Notes under the pieces: generated by a model
Database searches by the model: none
The model's input: the letters and a program-made list of their open reading frames with translations, nothing else
Told to the model about the DNA's origin: nothing
Part shown: in pieces, positions 46,397 through 58,550 of the stretch
Numbering within the stretch: the stretch's first letter is position 1
Layout: the number at the start of each line of letters is the position of its first letter
DNA from: Pezicula radicicola
Taxonomy: Eukaryota; Ascomycota; Leotiomycetes; Helotiales; Dermateaceae
DNA length: 64,000 bases
Direction: 5' to 3'
NCBI GenBank assembly: GCA_003008705.1
Contig: PDUO01000030.1
Location: forward strand, 373,985-437,984
Program-made: the position numbers and the translations under genes

Positions 46397-47345
46397 GAAG
46401 GCCGGCTGTTAGGTTAAGAAAGAGGTTGGAAACCGTGGCTATGGGGGGAAAAAAGAAATGAAAAAAAGATATTAAGATTATTGTATAGCAAGGAAGATTT
46501 TTATTGTAAAGAAAGTTATGTCGGAAGAGGATTTTCGATTAAGGGGGTTTTATTTTATTATATTATTAGTAATTATTATTAGACTAGATTAGTTTCTTTA
46601 GTGTTGTCTTGTCTTGTTTTGTATTTCCTCTCACGTTAGTTTTATTTAATATGGATCTCATAGGTACTGTACGAGTAGACAGTGTGTGTATATTTGGAGG
46701 AAAGTTAAATATAATGGAACGGAATGGAACGGATAGGATAGGATAGGATAGGACATATAAATCAAAAAATAAATTAGCGAAGGAATGTCTATATGGACTA
46801 TACACCTTAAGGTAAGTAGATGAATGTCACTTGTAAGCTTCACAACCTCCGGTTTGAGATAAAGATGCTCTTAACTGTTTATTACTCGTTTATCTAAACC
46901 AATTGGCTTTCCTTAAGGCAGTGAACTAAGTGAGTTACTCAACCCAAGTCAGCTACTGAAAGCAAATAGGGAGCAGCATAGCATGCTTTAGAACCCCACT
47001 AGTAGTAAAAACCAACAATATTAAATTCCACTATTTGGGTCTCTTGATAGCTTTTATAATTTTGTAGAGAAGAAAAATACGCTTGCGATTTCCACTATTC
47101 CTAGCAAGCTACTAAACAACGATATTCCATTTTCAATTCAGTTCCCCTCTTCCAAACGCCTGCCATCCCATTTGAATGCCCCACTCCCTTGTGCCTTGCC
47201 TTTTCTTTACAAAGAAAAAGAAGACACCCTCAAAATATGCATAAAACCGACCGCTCGTCCCGCATAAAATCACTATTACAATTCTGGTATCACTCTGGTC
47301 GATGAAGAGTTCGAAAAACGTGCATATTATCCGTTACTCCAATCC
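46397..47345. other. Convergent intergenic region
   Basis: Contains (GGATA)4 at 46731-46750 and an inverted copy of the 18-bp minisatellite at 46925-46957. No gene. Confidence 0.55.
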
Positions 47346-50048
47346 TCAACCCTCTTGCACAATCGTCTTTGGAGCCTTCGAGCTGCCGTCAACTAAGGGA
47401 TTCGGTGGGTCAGGTATTAAGAATCCATCTGCATCGCCAGCATCTCCTTTTGCCTTTTCCAGGTTCTTTTCTCTCTGCTTCGCAAGACGATCCATCTCTT
47501 TATTAGCGTCGCCCAAATCCTCCTCTTTGACATCTACTGGTTTAATTTCGCCTTCTGTGATGGTCAATGCTTTCAGCGTTTCAGCCGAGAAGCTTGATGG
47601 GGACTTTGGCCGATGTTCTGTATATACAGTTTCGCCGATGATATCTCCAAGCATTTTTGCTTCGTTCTCCAAACGCTGGTAATGAGTGGCCGTAACTTTC
47701 TCGTTCAAGTAATCAAGGCGATGACCACAGCGGTTCCAGGAGATGTCATGAGCCTCAGGATGGGAGGCACAACAACTACCCCAGCAATCACCAAAGCGAT
47801 CCATGATGCTTCGGGATGGATGGCGTCGCCGACTGTCGTCAATGATATGTAACATTGTCGGAACGGCAATTTCATGGAAGACAGAGAAGCCCCCAAAAAC
47901 CGAAGAAAGGAATATGTAGTCGGCAAAGAAACGTTTCGGGATGTAGTAAATGTCGGTCCACCCTACACACCATTCTGTAGTGTTGACCTTGTAGTCCATG
48001 TCGAAGTGGTCGACCACAGCGCTAGCTGCTAGAGAGGCGTGATGCAACTTTTGGCCGAATCCCCACCAGTCGTACTGTTTGGGGTCGGACATGCATTCAA
48101 AGCTTGGTCCGCCGCCGCTGGGTGGAGCCTGATCCACGATGTCAGGAAACCAAATATTATGCATATTTGAGCCGGCCCACGCGAGTGGGTCAATCCAGGC
48201 ATCAAAGTGAAAGTAGAGGATGCCGTCGATTTCTGATGTTGCAGAACCAGCTGGTGCGTCGAGGATAAGCTGCATGGTATTTGCGATCTGCATGTAAATG
48301 TACTCGGACACTTCATAGGAGTCGTGGGTGAGGTTATGGAAGTCTGGTTGACCTTTGACGTAGCCAGGCATACTGAAATGAATATCGTGGAAGAATGGAG
48401 CATATTTTTGAAGAAGAGGCATACGCTCTGGATGGTCGCTGTTCCATCTGATCATGGCCAGTGTATTTTTGAAAGGAGATGTGAGGACTAGGTCACCAGT
48501 TTCGCTCGCTTTTCCACCAGTCTTTCCACTAGGTTTACCTAAATCAGGCATTGTAGAATTAGACATTGTGAGGTATGCGACAACCACAACAGTGAAGAAG
48601 GTTGCAGTCCCAAGAACATATTTGTGGTGGAGCTAAATAAAGTTAGCATTCATAAATTCAAAGGGAATTCAGCCAGTTTTTACCCTTGATACAGCAGCCA
48701 ATTTGGAGAAGATTGACTGTCTCAAAGGTTCATTTGTTTCCTTGAGTGGGTTTGGGTCCTTTGGTGCAGCTCCCTCCATATACAACCAAGACGCAATAAA
48801 TACGACAATGGTACCTGGGAGGACCAAAAAGCTGAGTTCGGTGCCGAAAAGAATAGGAGACAGGTAAAGTAGGATGCCAGTAGCTACAGCTGTTGCAAAG
48901 CACTTAATAACAGCATCGGCATCTGGAAATAAGTCAGCAAGAATTTGCAAAGGGTTTGGAGCTGCATACATTTGTAAACAGCAGTAATCGCAAGGCCAAT
49001 GAAGACGTTGCTAAGAACAACCATGCAAGCGCCGACGCTTCCATAACCCGTGAAGAAACCCGGCTCATCGCTCTTGACGATCCTGATGACAATGTGAAGC
49101 AGGAAGTTGATGGCAGCACCAGAAGCATACAAGGTCATATTGCATGCATGCAGCGAAGACCCGTCACTCTTCAAGAGGGCTTGATTATACACCCCGGACA
49201 GAGCACTCAAAAAGACTTGGAACAAGAGCAGGAGATATGTCGAAATTGGGTATGCAGTTCCAGCTTCTGGATGATATTGAGTAACCATTAAACCGCAGAT
49301 CTGTGACTCGTTTAGCAGAGTGCTAGCTTGCAGGGTCTCGAGGACATACTTGAATGACAATCGCAATCCATTGTATCTTGGTAACCTTACTTCCAAGGGT
49401 GGCTATCATTGTAAGCGCAGTAATGAAGGTAACTCCCGATTTTGTTAATTGAATCGTTCCGGGGTCTGCTAATTTGTATGCTACGAAAATCTGTTGACCG
49501 CAATCAGCATAATCCCACGCCAGGTACAGAATACCGCTTACAGTATTATTAATGAGCGCGTAGAATAGAGCTAGCTGCGCAAAACCATATCTGGTATCCC
49601 TGCTAACCTCGTTCCTGATGTAATTTGCAAACGTTTGCCAATCCAAGCTGCGGGGCTCCAGGTTTCTGTCGTAGGCACCACTGATCCTACGTTTGTGTCC
49701 ATTTGCACTCCCTCCATTCATGCCTGAAGATTCGTCATCCGCATATGTCTTTACCTCCTCGAAGGAGTTTTTCTCGGTGGTTGGTAGTGAGCTGTGCCCC
49801 TGCTGGCTGTTCGCCGCCCGCTTCTTGCACTCGTTGTAGAAGAAAAGGGTCGAGAGGAGCATTTTGAGGAATTCGGATATTGTTACAGAGCCCGACGGCG
49901 AAAAATCGTAGCTCCCTCCCGTCTGCGCCATTTTCATGATAATTCCAATACCCACTTGTATCCCAATCAATCCCAACGCAGCAGCATAAGCCGCGCCTTG
50001 TGGTCCGTGAAGCCATGAGAGGCGGTTGTGACTGAAGGGTCGAAACAT
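47346..50048 (-). CDS. Nucleotide-sugar transporter fused to a type-II glycosyltransferase-like domain
   Basis: Exons 50048-49350, 49300-48970, 48922-48684 and 48632-47346, introns of 47-51 bp; 851 residues. Residues 1 to about 420 are a multi-helix Golgi transporter of the UDP-galactose / UDP-GlcNAc transporter family (VAYKLADPGTIQLTKSG, ALSGVYNQALLK, NVFIGLAITAVYKYADAVIK). Exon 4 then supplies a new membrane helix (about 428-447, VLGTATFFTVVVVAYLTM), a short stem and a 380-residue soluble domain (FKNTLAMIRWNSDHPERMPL, FHFDAWIDPLAWAG, CVGWTDIYYIPKRFF, CWGSCCASHPEAHDISWNR) of a transferase-like type I cannot name. There is no ATG before the second helix and no stop between the parts after splicing, so a single polypeptide is favoured. 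Coupling donor import with transfer in the Golgi is inferred. Confidence 0.78.
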
Positions 50049-52505
50049 GGCGACGTGATCGTGGGAGTTGGCGACACAGTTCGGGGCCCCAGAGGCAGAT
50101 TAAGAGAACGAGTATGTGGTCGGAATCATAAATATGGTGAGGCCGTTAATAGAAATGGGTGGTGGTGGTAGTGGTCGTGGTGATGGTGGAGGTGGATGAT
50201 GATTGTTGTCCGGGATTACCAAATGGACGGCTGTCAATCCCCGTACCCCGTTTAAAATTGGTGTTTGAGCTCTTTGAGCGCACTCAAGGGATTCCAGGGA
50301 GCGATCACACTTGAAAATACGCACTGCCACAGGTCGAATGGAAATATTGGGTTGCGGGGGTGTTGATGTCGATGTCAATAGACAATGGTTTGGTGAAGTG
50401 CCAAAAACACGGTTGCTGTGATGCGCTGAGATTCTTAGGGTTGGGAGGAATGGGGAAGTCCAAACAGCTTGGACTCTCCGCCAAGTCCCACTTACACCAG
50501 CTCCCTGTCGATGCAGCACCTCTGACTTTTTTGATTTTTAGGATACTCTTGACTTGCAAATTAGATCATAATCATGTTATTATTAACGGATTTTGTGGCA
50601 AAGGTTTACGGTTTTCGGTTTTCGGTTTTCGGTTTACATGTAATCTGTATCAGAAGGCTCTCAACCTAGGATCGCGAAACAGGAACATGGCCTAGAAACT
50701 GGTAGAAAAAGGCCTAAAAATCCATGACTACTTGGCTTTTATTTTGCAGCGTCGTACTGTTACCGTAAAACCCTTTATTAGAGCCAAGTTCTTGGGGTAT
50801 TCTCCTATTTTTGTGTGTATCCCTTTTGTGCTATCGTGTATGACAACAACCAGTGGACGCAGCTAACCGCTCTGCTGAAGACTAGTTCGTTTCTACTCTG
50901 TGCCGCTGCGATACATCTTCCTCAGAAAGCCAAAGGCACTAAATCCCTGTTGACGCTCGAGATACTGTACTGGAGAAACCTTAAGCTGTTATAGGGATAT
51001 AAGCCGACATATCGGATAAGATACGTTTACAGGCCGCCAAGGCAGAGCAAGAATCAAAAAAAGTCTAGATGGCTGCGAGTACGAAATTGATTTTCCATGC
51101 TTTCATGTACCTGTACGGTCGTAACATTGTAACCTCACATTCAAAAGAAGGCTGATATTTTGGATGCCGACATGCCGATATGCCGACATAACGGAGAAGA
51201 CGCGATAAGCTAGTGATAGGTTTCCCGAGCTACCTTGCCCCCTACCAGGGCTCCCCATGAGCTCCTAACTTGAGAGGAGCCCATACAAAAAGAACTGGTC
51301 TCTCCCTCCTAAATACAGTCTCAAGGCACTGAAACTTATAAAAAGGGGTCTGGAAATCTCTTCTTTCTCGCTTTCTCGGTTTCTCGGCAGCCCAACTAAT
51401 CGCAATTACCAACCAACCTCAGGTAAGGGACTCGGACAATCAGTCTTTATTCCGATCCTCCTCCTCAATTTTAGCATGTCTCAGGGGTGTGCAACGGGGA
51501 TTGGCGGCAGGGGTTGAGTCTCTTTGCAGGTTTTGACTGGTTACCTGTCAAATACCGTCATTTTTCTCAACCTCTGTGGCACGGCTGAAGGCTGATTAGC
51601 GACAGGGCCCCTCCTGCGATGGAGATCTGGCTGGCCGGGTTGGTGGTGCAGTGCTTACACTGTAATTCCCGCCGAATTCAAGGAGGGGAGAGGGAACGAT
51701 GGAATTCGATGTCCCAGATGTCCTAGATTGAGACAACCAGCTCCTTGCCTTCCAGAGACACGACTTTAGACAATCGCAAGACATCTCGTATCTTTACAAG
51801 TTTTTATCATTATTAGTGTTTGCCCTGTAAAATCTTGTCCACTCCCACGTTCACAAGCGGTAAGCTTACCCACTGTCGGTTGGATTGCTTGGCAAGTTCG
51901 TATATTGGCTACGGCTTTTCTAAATTAAACCCCTTTACGAAAGTAGACAACCATTGCACGCTGCCAGACAGTCATTGATCGGCTACTCTTCCGTTGAATG
52001 CTTCTTGCAGTGGTAGTGCAGAGCCCCCTAGCAAGGACTGTACAATAACCACCCCCTTTTTTTTAAGACCTCGTAAACATGCCATGCCAACTTCCCAAAG
52101 TGACTATCGCATTAAAAAATGCTCTGAGCAGTGGAAAATGCTTCTGATAGTTTTATTACTGCTGTGCCACGCTGCACCCCTTTTCCATCCGGACAGCCAC
52201 AGGTGAATGATGGATTAACATTCCCGGTCGCTTGGCGCTTTGATCTCGATAGGGTCTGGCGGAAGACTAAATTGACACCAAGGCGCTAGCAGACACCCCT
52301 GCAATTAAATTCTGGGGAGCCGACCCTTAAGCATAAGGTGAAGGTGGTGAATCGAAAATGTGCATTCTGTCAACAACATCATATTTCGCAGGATTTGTGA
52401 TCCGCGAGAAAAAGAAGCTATTCCCATATCTGCCTTACCGAAGCCTCACAGTCGCATCTTAATTTCATCTTAATTTCAGCCTTGTCCTTTTCGCCTCACG
52501 TTGCC
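50049..52505. promoter_or_regulatory. Long divergent intergenic region
   Basis: About 2.5 kb between two divergent genes. Holds a heptamer repeat (50604-50638), a TGCCGACAT / TGCCGATA tandem near 51170-51195 and a TTTCTCG triplet run near 51365-51385. Short frames such as 50100-50519 (minus) have no support. Confidence 0.5.
50604..50638 (+). repeat. Five tandem heptamers (GGTTTAC / GGTTTTC)
   Basis: GGTTTAC, three GGTTTTC, then GGTTTAC again: 35 bp in perfect register, with the variant unit at both ends. Confidence 0.85.
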
Positions 52506-55005
52506 ATGGAGGAAGAACTCTCTGTCCAAGCTGCAAAGCTGAAGCTCGACGAAAATGCCGAAGCCGCCGTCGCCCCTCGCGATGCTCTCAATGTTATTGT
52601 CCCAATTGGTGGTATTGGCTCGAGATTCTCCAAGGAAGGCTACCGTTTCCCCAAACCCCTCATCAATATTGTGGGCAGACCCATGATATTGTGGATGATC
52701 GACAATCTTAGTCTCAGAGCTGGTGATACGCTATGGATGGCCATCAACGAAGAGGTGGACGATGAATTCAGAATTGGCCAGCTGGTTGCAAAGTCATATC
52801 CCAAGATTGATTTCCGGCTGTTGCGCCTCAGACATCAGACTAAGGGAGCTTCAGAGACGGTAGGCTTCTAACCCACGGTCCTCCACACTCTTCGCCAGCT
52901 AACGCCTGTCAATTTCTAGTTGTACATTGTCAGTCAGAGCATGAACGCCGAGCATCTCAAGCGAAGAACCATCTCCCTCGATTGCGATACTATTTACTGG
53001 GCTGATATCCTACAAAATGTGCGAGATATGCCGGAAAACCACGGTGGATGTATTTGGTTTCCAGATCATGGGGACAAGCCCATCTTTTCTTATATTAAGA
53101 CCAACGAGAATTCAGTCATTACAGACATTAAGGAGAAGGTAGCAATATCAAGAAAGGCCAATACAGGTGGTTACATCTTCCCCTCTGCAGGCATCTTGCG
53201 ATCATGGGCTGCCCAGAATATCGATATGAACTCAAGAAAGCCGTCTGGCGATGTTGGAGAATATTACACAAGTCAACTGATTTCAGCTATGATCCTAGAA
53301 GGAAAGATTCCTTTCTTGGGAATGCCTATTGGTGAGACCGATTTCAGCTGTGTGGGAACGCCAGAACAACTCCAAGATCTTCTACGGTTAATGAAGGTTG
53401 AGCCGGATAAAATTAAGATCAAGAAGCGTAGATTCTGTTTTGATCTTGATTCCACGCTTGTCGGTGTCCCCGCAGTCGCTGGTGACTACTCAACATGCCC
53501 ACCTATTACAAAGAATATTGAGCTAGTTCAGCAACTACACAAAGCAGGCCACTATATTATCATCGTATGTTGACATTTCCTTGATCCTGGTATGAGAGAC
53601 TGACATGTTACAGCAAACTGCACGTAGAATGCGCACTCACAAGGGCAATGTGGGATCCGTTATTGCTGATATTGGACCTGTTACGTTTGCCCAACTTGCA
53701 AAGTACAATATTCCATTTGACGACATCCATTTTGGCAAGCCTTGGGCTGATGTGTATGTTGACGATCTTGCGGTTAACGCTAACTTGGACACCATGCGCG
53801 AGATTGGTTGGCTCTTGGAAGAGCCCGACCCATCATCTCTCGTCGGTCTTCCGGGTGCGGACACCAAGAAGGCTGGTATGATCGCAGCTCGAGACTTCAA
53901 CACTATCCAAATAATTGGCGACAAGGTCATTAAGTCGTCCAAGTCGGAAAATATTCTTGGAGAACTCTTCTTTTATTCCCACATGCCTCCACAACTAAAG
54001 GCTGTTTTCCCAACTATCTACCATGTTGACTATCTTCCCGATACCACAACATATACGATAACCATGGAGAATCGCAAAGGACTTACATTCTCCCACTTAC
54101 TGGTTGGCCGATCCATCACAAAAGGCCGCCTTCTCACCCTCCTCTCTGCACTTCACAAAATCCACTCCACCGCAAACCCGGCCAAACCTGTTCTCCCTAT
54201 CTCCGAGCCACTTGAGGAGAAATTTGCTGCCCATTCTCTTGAAGCTGCGAAAGGTCGTGTCAACATCTACGCAAACTATGGCTCAAAACTGAGGTCTAGG
54301 TATGCTCAGCATGCAGACAGATATGCAGCATTAGGTCCTCTAGCAGCAGAACTGTTCAACCGCCTCAACGAGTTCCTGGATACCTACGAAGCCGAAGAGA
54401 AGGGTGTACACGCCCAAGTGATCCATGGAGATCCCGTGTTCTCGAACGCTATTTTATCAAGAGATGAGAAGTTTGTGTCCTTCATTGACGTTCGTTGCCA
54501 GCTCAACAACACCCTTACCCCCGAAGGCGATATCCATTACGATCTTGCGAAGGTCCTGCAATCACTTGTCGGATATGACCACATCCTCTTCATGTCCGCA
54601 AACCACCACATCATGTCACCTGACCTTCCACTGCTCGATGAAGCAGACACGAACCTGCTCACCGAACTACAGGACGTCTTCTGGGAGTTCCTTGAAACTC
54701 AATACGAAGTTCGCCTGCACAAAAAGACTCTCCTCCGAATCACAGCATCTCTCTTCTTCAGCCTGATCCCATTGCACAAGCCCGAGTTGGGACAGGTCTT
54801 CTTGAGGATGTGCAAGACGACCCTTGATATGGCAAGCCGAATCGGATATGGGCTCGGCGCCAAGAGTGTCGCTGGTAATCCCATTCCCATGATCTCGCGA
54901 ACAGCCAGCTCGAACTTTGGAGACGATATCCTTCCCCGGACACCACGGGAAGAGCTTGGGAGCCCAACACTGCAGACTAATGGAAAGCTGGATGTGAAGA
55001 AGTAA
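52506..55005 (+). CDS. Three-domain protein: nucleotidyltransferase, HAD phosphatase-like, aminoglycoside/choline-kinase-like
   Basis: Exons 52506-52859, 52920-53564 and 53614-55005; 796 residues, cytosolic. Domain 1 (about 28-270): sugar-phosphate nucleotidyltransferase fold with GGIGSRF (35-41), FPK (K50) and LDCDTIYWAD (metal aspartates D139/D141). Domain 2 (about 288-400): HAD-like, DLDST at 293-297, TARRM after the second splice and YVDD at 382-384. Domain 3 (about 425-780): kinase-like APH fold with VIHGDPVFSNAIL (H604, D606, N611) and FIDVR (D625). All three sets of catalytic residues look intact, so all may be active. The order resembles a fusion of LicC-like and LicA-like steps (activation of a phosphorylated alcohol) with an HAD enzyme between. 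Substrate unknown. The ATG is the first in frame. Confidence 0.85.
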
Positions 55006-55762
55006 AGCTGAGGTAGCTTGCTTGGTGTTACTGTTCTCTTGGGTCGCATATGAGATGACTATTATGAGGCGAAGGATTTCATGAATTAATGGATGTGCTA
55101 CAAACATAAAAAGGAAAGAACGAGCTGTTTCTGTTTCCAAAACAAAACTTAACCTTTGTATTGATACTAGCTAGATGCTTGCTTTGGCTTGGATAAACTC
55201 TTCCTTTCTTTGTATCTTATACGGTGGCTTTGTTTTGTAAGAGGAAGGTTGAAAAGGGGAACCTAGCTGGATTCAAATAGGAGTTCGAGTCTGAGTATGA
55301 GTACAAGTAATTCAATTCTATATGAAATAACACTCCGGTACTCTCATCTTGTAATTTCGTGATAGCCTAGAAGAGGGTTAATGTAGATTGAAGCTTTATT
55401 TATGCCTCATAATATCTGATTTTATTCTCACATCCCCAGTCTATCATCCATCAATCTCATAGTGAAGAAGTCATCGATTTCTCATCTTATTCATTATCAA
55501 TAAGTAATTCTTTTAAAAGTCCCAACCCACCGTAGCGGGTATGGTATAGAAAACCTCCTCCCTCCATACAAACAGAAGTACGGAAGTATCGCCGAAAAAA
55601 AACTCCATCCAAACCACTAGAGCCTCCCACCCAGCCACCGACCCATTCATCATAATACATCATTACTCGTATCATTCCACAACTCCCTCTTTCCTCCTTC
55701 CAATCTTTCCCCTCCTTCCCCTCCTTCCCCTCCATCAAAACCCCAAACCCACCTTCAACACT
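55006..55762. other. Convergent intergenic region with polypyrimidine tract
   Basis: 3' regions of the three-domain gene and the RCR gene. A C/T tract with repeated CCCCTCCTT units lies at about 55680-55735. No gene. Confidence 0.55.
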
Positions 55763-56374
55763 TTACTTATACACCCCCGCATAAGTAGCAGGTGGTGGTC
55801 CAGGAGGTGGCCCATATCCCCCGGCTTGTCCATACTGTTGATTTCCATACTGTTGAGGCGGAGCACCGTTATAGTATCCTTGATTCGCTCCTCCTGGTGG
55901 TGCGTTATAGGGTGTGTTATAGGGTTGTGCTGGTGCCGTCATTGGTGTTTGTGTTGTGTAGCGGGCTCGGGCGCGTCGTTTACGGGATGCTAGACAGCTG
56001 TGGGGTGTGTTAGTTCTGATGTTTGGGTTGTTTTTGGGGTGGTTGGGGAGAGGGGAGATGGGGAACGTACAGAAATATAACGAGTAAACAAAGTCCGATG
56101 AAGATTAGGACGCCGGCTAGGACCCAGCGGCCCCAGGTGTGGAAACGGGAACAGGTGTAGGTGCGGTAGTAAGGGTATCTGGGTGTGCGAAATTAGTTGG
56201 TTGGTTTGTTTTTGTTGTGTATTGAGGTTTGAGATTGATGCGACGGGGTGAAGTTCACGGTGAAGGTGAGATTGCGAAAGCCGGGGAAGAGGAAAATGAA
56301 GAGAGTACGAACCCTGTTCTACATATTGCTCTTGCTTGTAAAGATCGCGCGACGATACTTTTTAATTCTATCAT
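55763..56374 (-). CDS. Small RCR-type single-pass membrane protein
   Basis: Not visible as one long frame. Exons 56374-56313, 56178-56071 and 55997-55763 (donor of intron 1 is GTTCGT, less common); 134 residues. After a short head come RTYTCSRFHTWGRW, one helix (VLAGVLIFIGLCLLVIFLLCL) and a basic patch ASRKRRARARY, then a Pro/Gln/Tyr/Gly-rich tail (QYGNQQYGQAGGYGPPPG) ending TYAGVYK. The W-GRW + helix + RKRR(A/R)R order is that of the RCR family (chitin deposition, resistance to Congo red), whose yeast members are membrane proteins of the ER or endosome that act in protein traffic. Exon 1 is the least certain part; exons 2 and 3 are well supported. Confidence 0.72.
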
Positions 56375-57501
56375 GTTGTTGATTTGCGAAGTCGTAGGTA
56401 AATCTCAGTATCCGATGTTTATACTTGATTTTCCGTTTGTGCAAAGCTGGACTCTTGACGTTGTCTTTGTGACTGGAAGTTGTGTAAAGAGGAATACTAC
56501 GGAATAAGTACTTGGGATATGATCGTGTGACCGTGAGATATCAACTGCGGTTTATGTTTTGTTTCCGGACGGTGAAGGTTAAAGTAGAGGTGGATGGTGA
56601 AAGTGGATATGATGTGAGGTGATATTCAGCTCTTGTGTTGTGGAGCAGTGTGAGTTGTGGAGTGAAGTTGGCACAGCAGACAGTTGTAATTGCAGGGTGA
56701 TGGACAGTGCACTGCCACTGTTTAAACCTCTTTAAGCTTGTTTTTTAAGGCTAGGCGCTTAGCTAGGTTGCCAATGGGGGCTTAGCTCTGCTTAGTTTGC
56801 TGGTAATCGATGACGACGTGAGCTTTGATGTCATTGCGTGCCACGTGACTTGGCGCCAAGGTGATGGATGTGATTATTTGGAATCTTTGTGTTTTGTGTT
56901 TGGACAGTGAGAGATATATTGGACTGAGGTTTGGGAATTATGTCCGGAATTGGGAAATCTTTTACTGGATTTGGTGTTAAGTTTTGACTTTAACTTTTTT
57001 CTTGTTGCTTTGTTGCTACTTAGGGATAAGGGACTTGGCAATGCCGCGCCACCAGAAAGAGTAAATGCCTATCTACTCCGTAAGGAAAGCGATAGGTGCA
57101 ATTACTTATTATTAATTCCTAGCCATTAGTAAAATTCTAAGCCACGAGCAAATCCAACAATAAATCATAATCTTTGTAGACCTTGATAATGGCCATAACA
57201 TTTTCAAACCATCTCTCGAAGTTACAGAGAATGCCAGTTCACTTAGGAAGGGACAACGATGACAAAGTCACTTCGATAGACTAAGGGATAGTTAAAATAT
57301 TCTCATTGCCCAAGGTTATTATAGGTTATTGCTTCTATAACGAAAGTTTAATTATGATATCCTACCATCTCCTATTCTATCCTATTCTATATGTCTTAGT
57401 AGATATATATCTACTTTGCAAAATATAAGCCTCTTTACTTAACCATAAATAAAACAATAGTAAAGCTGCAAGTTGGTATATATCTAAGACGAGCTGGGGT
57501 C
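56375..57501. other. Intergenic region
   Basis: Upstream of the RCR gene and downstream of the RBR gene. Short TATTCTATCC-type repeats near 57375-57390 and an A/T-rich end. No gene. Confidence 0.55.
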
Positions 57502-58550
57502 CTAATTAGGACACTTGTGAAATACATGGGCTACTAAACTATTTAATCTGATACCACAGATATAGCAGAACTCAGTGCCACAGAGACAACTACTTAATAT
57601 TAGCATTGTTTAATACAACACTCTCACCAAGCAAACAGACAAGTAAGCACCAAAATCTACTATAAGAGAGGTAAGAAGAGGAGAACTAACTGCATAATAT
57701 GACATCCGCCCGTCCGCTCAATCACCCTTGGGCAAACAGGACAGCGTCTCCACTCCTCCGAATTTGCAGTCTGCATAAGAACCTTAAGACCCTCATCTTC
57801 AGGACATTCAGTCGAAAATCCTCCATGATCAGGTCCTTTACACCGAATACAAGTAAAAGAAGCACAAACACTACATTCAGCTAGCCCATCACCTCTTATA
57901 TTCGACTCCGGTATGAAAGCCGAACACCGCGGCTTAGAACAATATGTCGCATCCGTAGCTTCTCGCTCTATTTTAACCTGTATATATCTCCTCACGAGTT
58001 CGGGACCTAAGAAGGTTCGCATCTTTAATTCATTGAAGGTTAGTAGCCTTGGATTATGAGGATCGTAGATATCGAGAAGTAATTTTCGACAGCAGCGAGG
58101 TGGAAATATTGATATTGACGAAGTCTCAAGTGATTTGAGAATATAGGCTATTGTGCAGTTTCGACAGAAGTAGTGATTACCGCATGGTGCGAGGGCCATG
58201 TCGATATGTGGGATGGTATTGGTATTTTCTAGGCACATACCACATGTCCAAGTTTCTGATGATTTGTGTTTTAGTACTTGGTAGGTTATTTGGATTAACC
58301 AGAGAATGAAGAATCCAAATCCGATGAGGGAACGGCTGACGAAGGCGAATAGTAATACTAGGGAGACTATGCATCCTAGGATTAAAAGTGGGATACCGAA
58401 TATGATTAATAGGATGAATGCGACTACCATGAGAGGTATGGCTCCAAAGATAAAGAGCGGGATACCGACGATGGTGATGATAGCCTTTTTGAAAGTCGAC
58501 ATGCTGGCATTTTGTACTTTTGGCATAGATGTGGTCGTAATGGATGACAT
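57502..58550 (-). CDS. Membrane-anchored RBR (RING-IBR-RING) E3 ubiquitin ligase
   Basis: Exons 58550-57691 and 57589-57502 with a 101-bp GTTAGT...TAG intron; 315 residues. The first in-frame ATG is 58550; upstream codons are non-ATG. Residues about 22-92 form three to four membrane helices (IPLFIFGAIPLMVVAFILL, LLILGCIVSLVLLFAF, FGFFILWLIQITY). RING1: C103-x2-C106 ... C123-N-H126-x2-C129-x2-C132 ... CC. IBR: C204-x4-C209 ... C226-x2-C229 ... C234-x2-C237. RING2: C270-x2-C273 ... GGCHIMHC with the likely catalytic C288, then LCGTEFCYICG from exon 2. RBR enzymes form a thioester on the RING2 cysteine and pass ubiquitin to substrate. Membrane localisation suggests ER or endosomal quality control (inference). 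The second exon is essential, since it contains the active cysteine. Confidence 0.88.

Noticed and set aside
54667..55140. 157-codon minus-strand frame
   Set aside because: Antisense of the kinase domain of the three-domain protein; no motif of its own.
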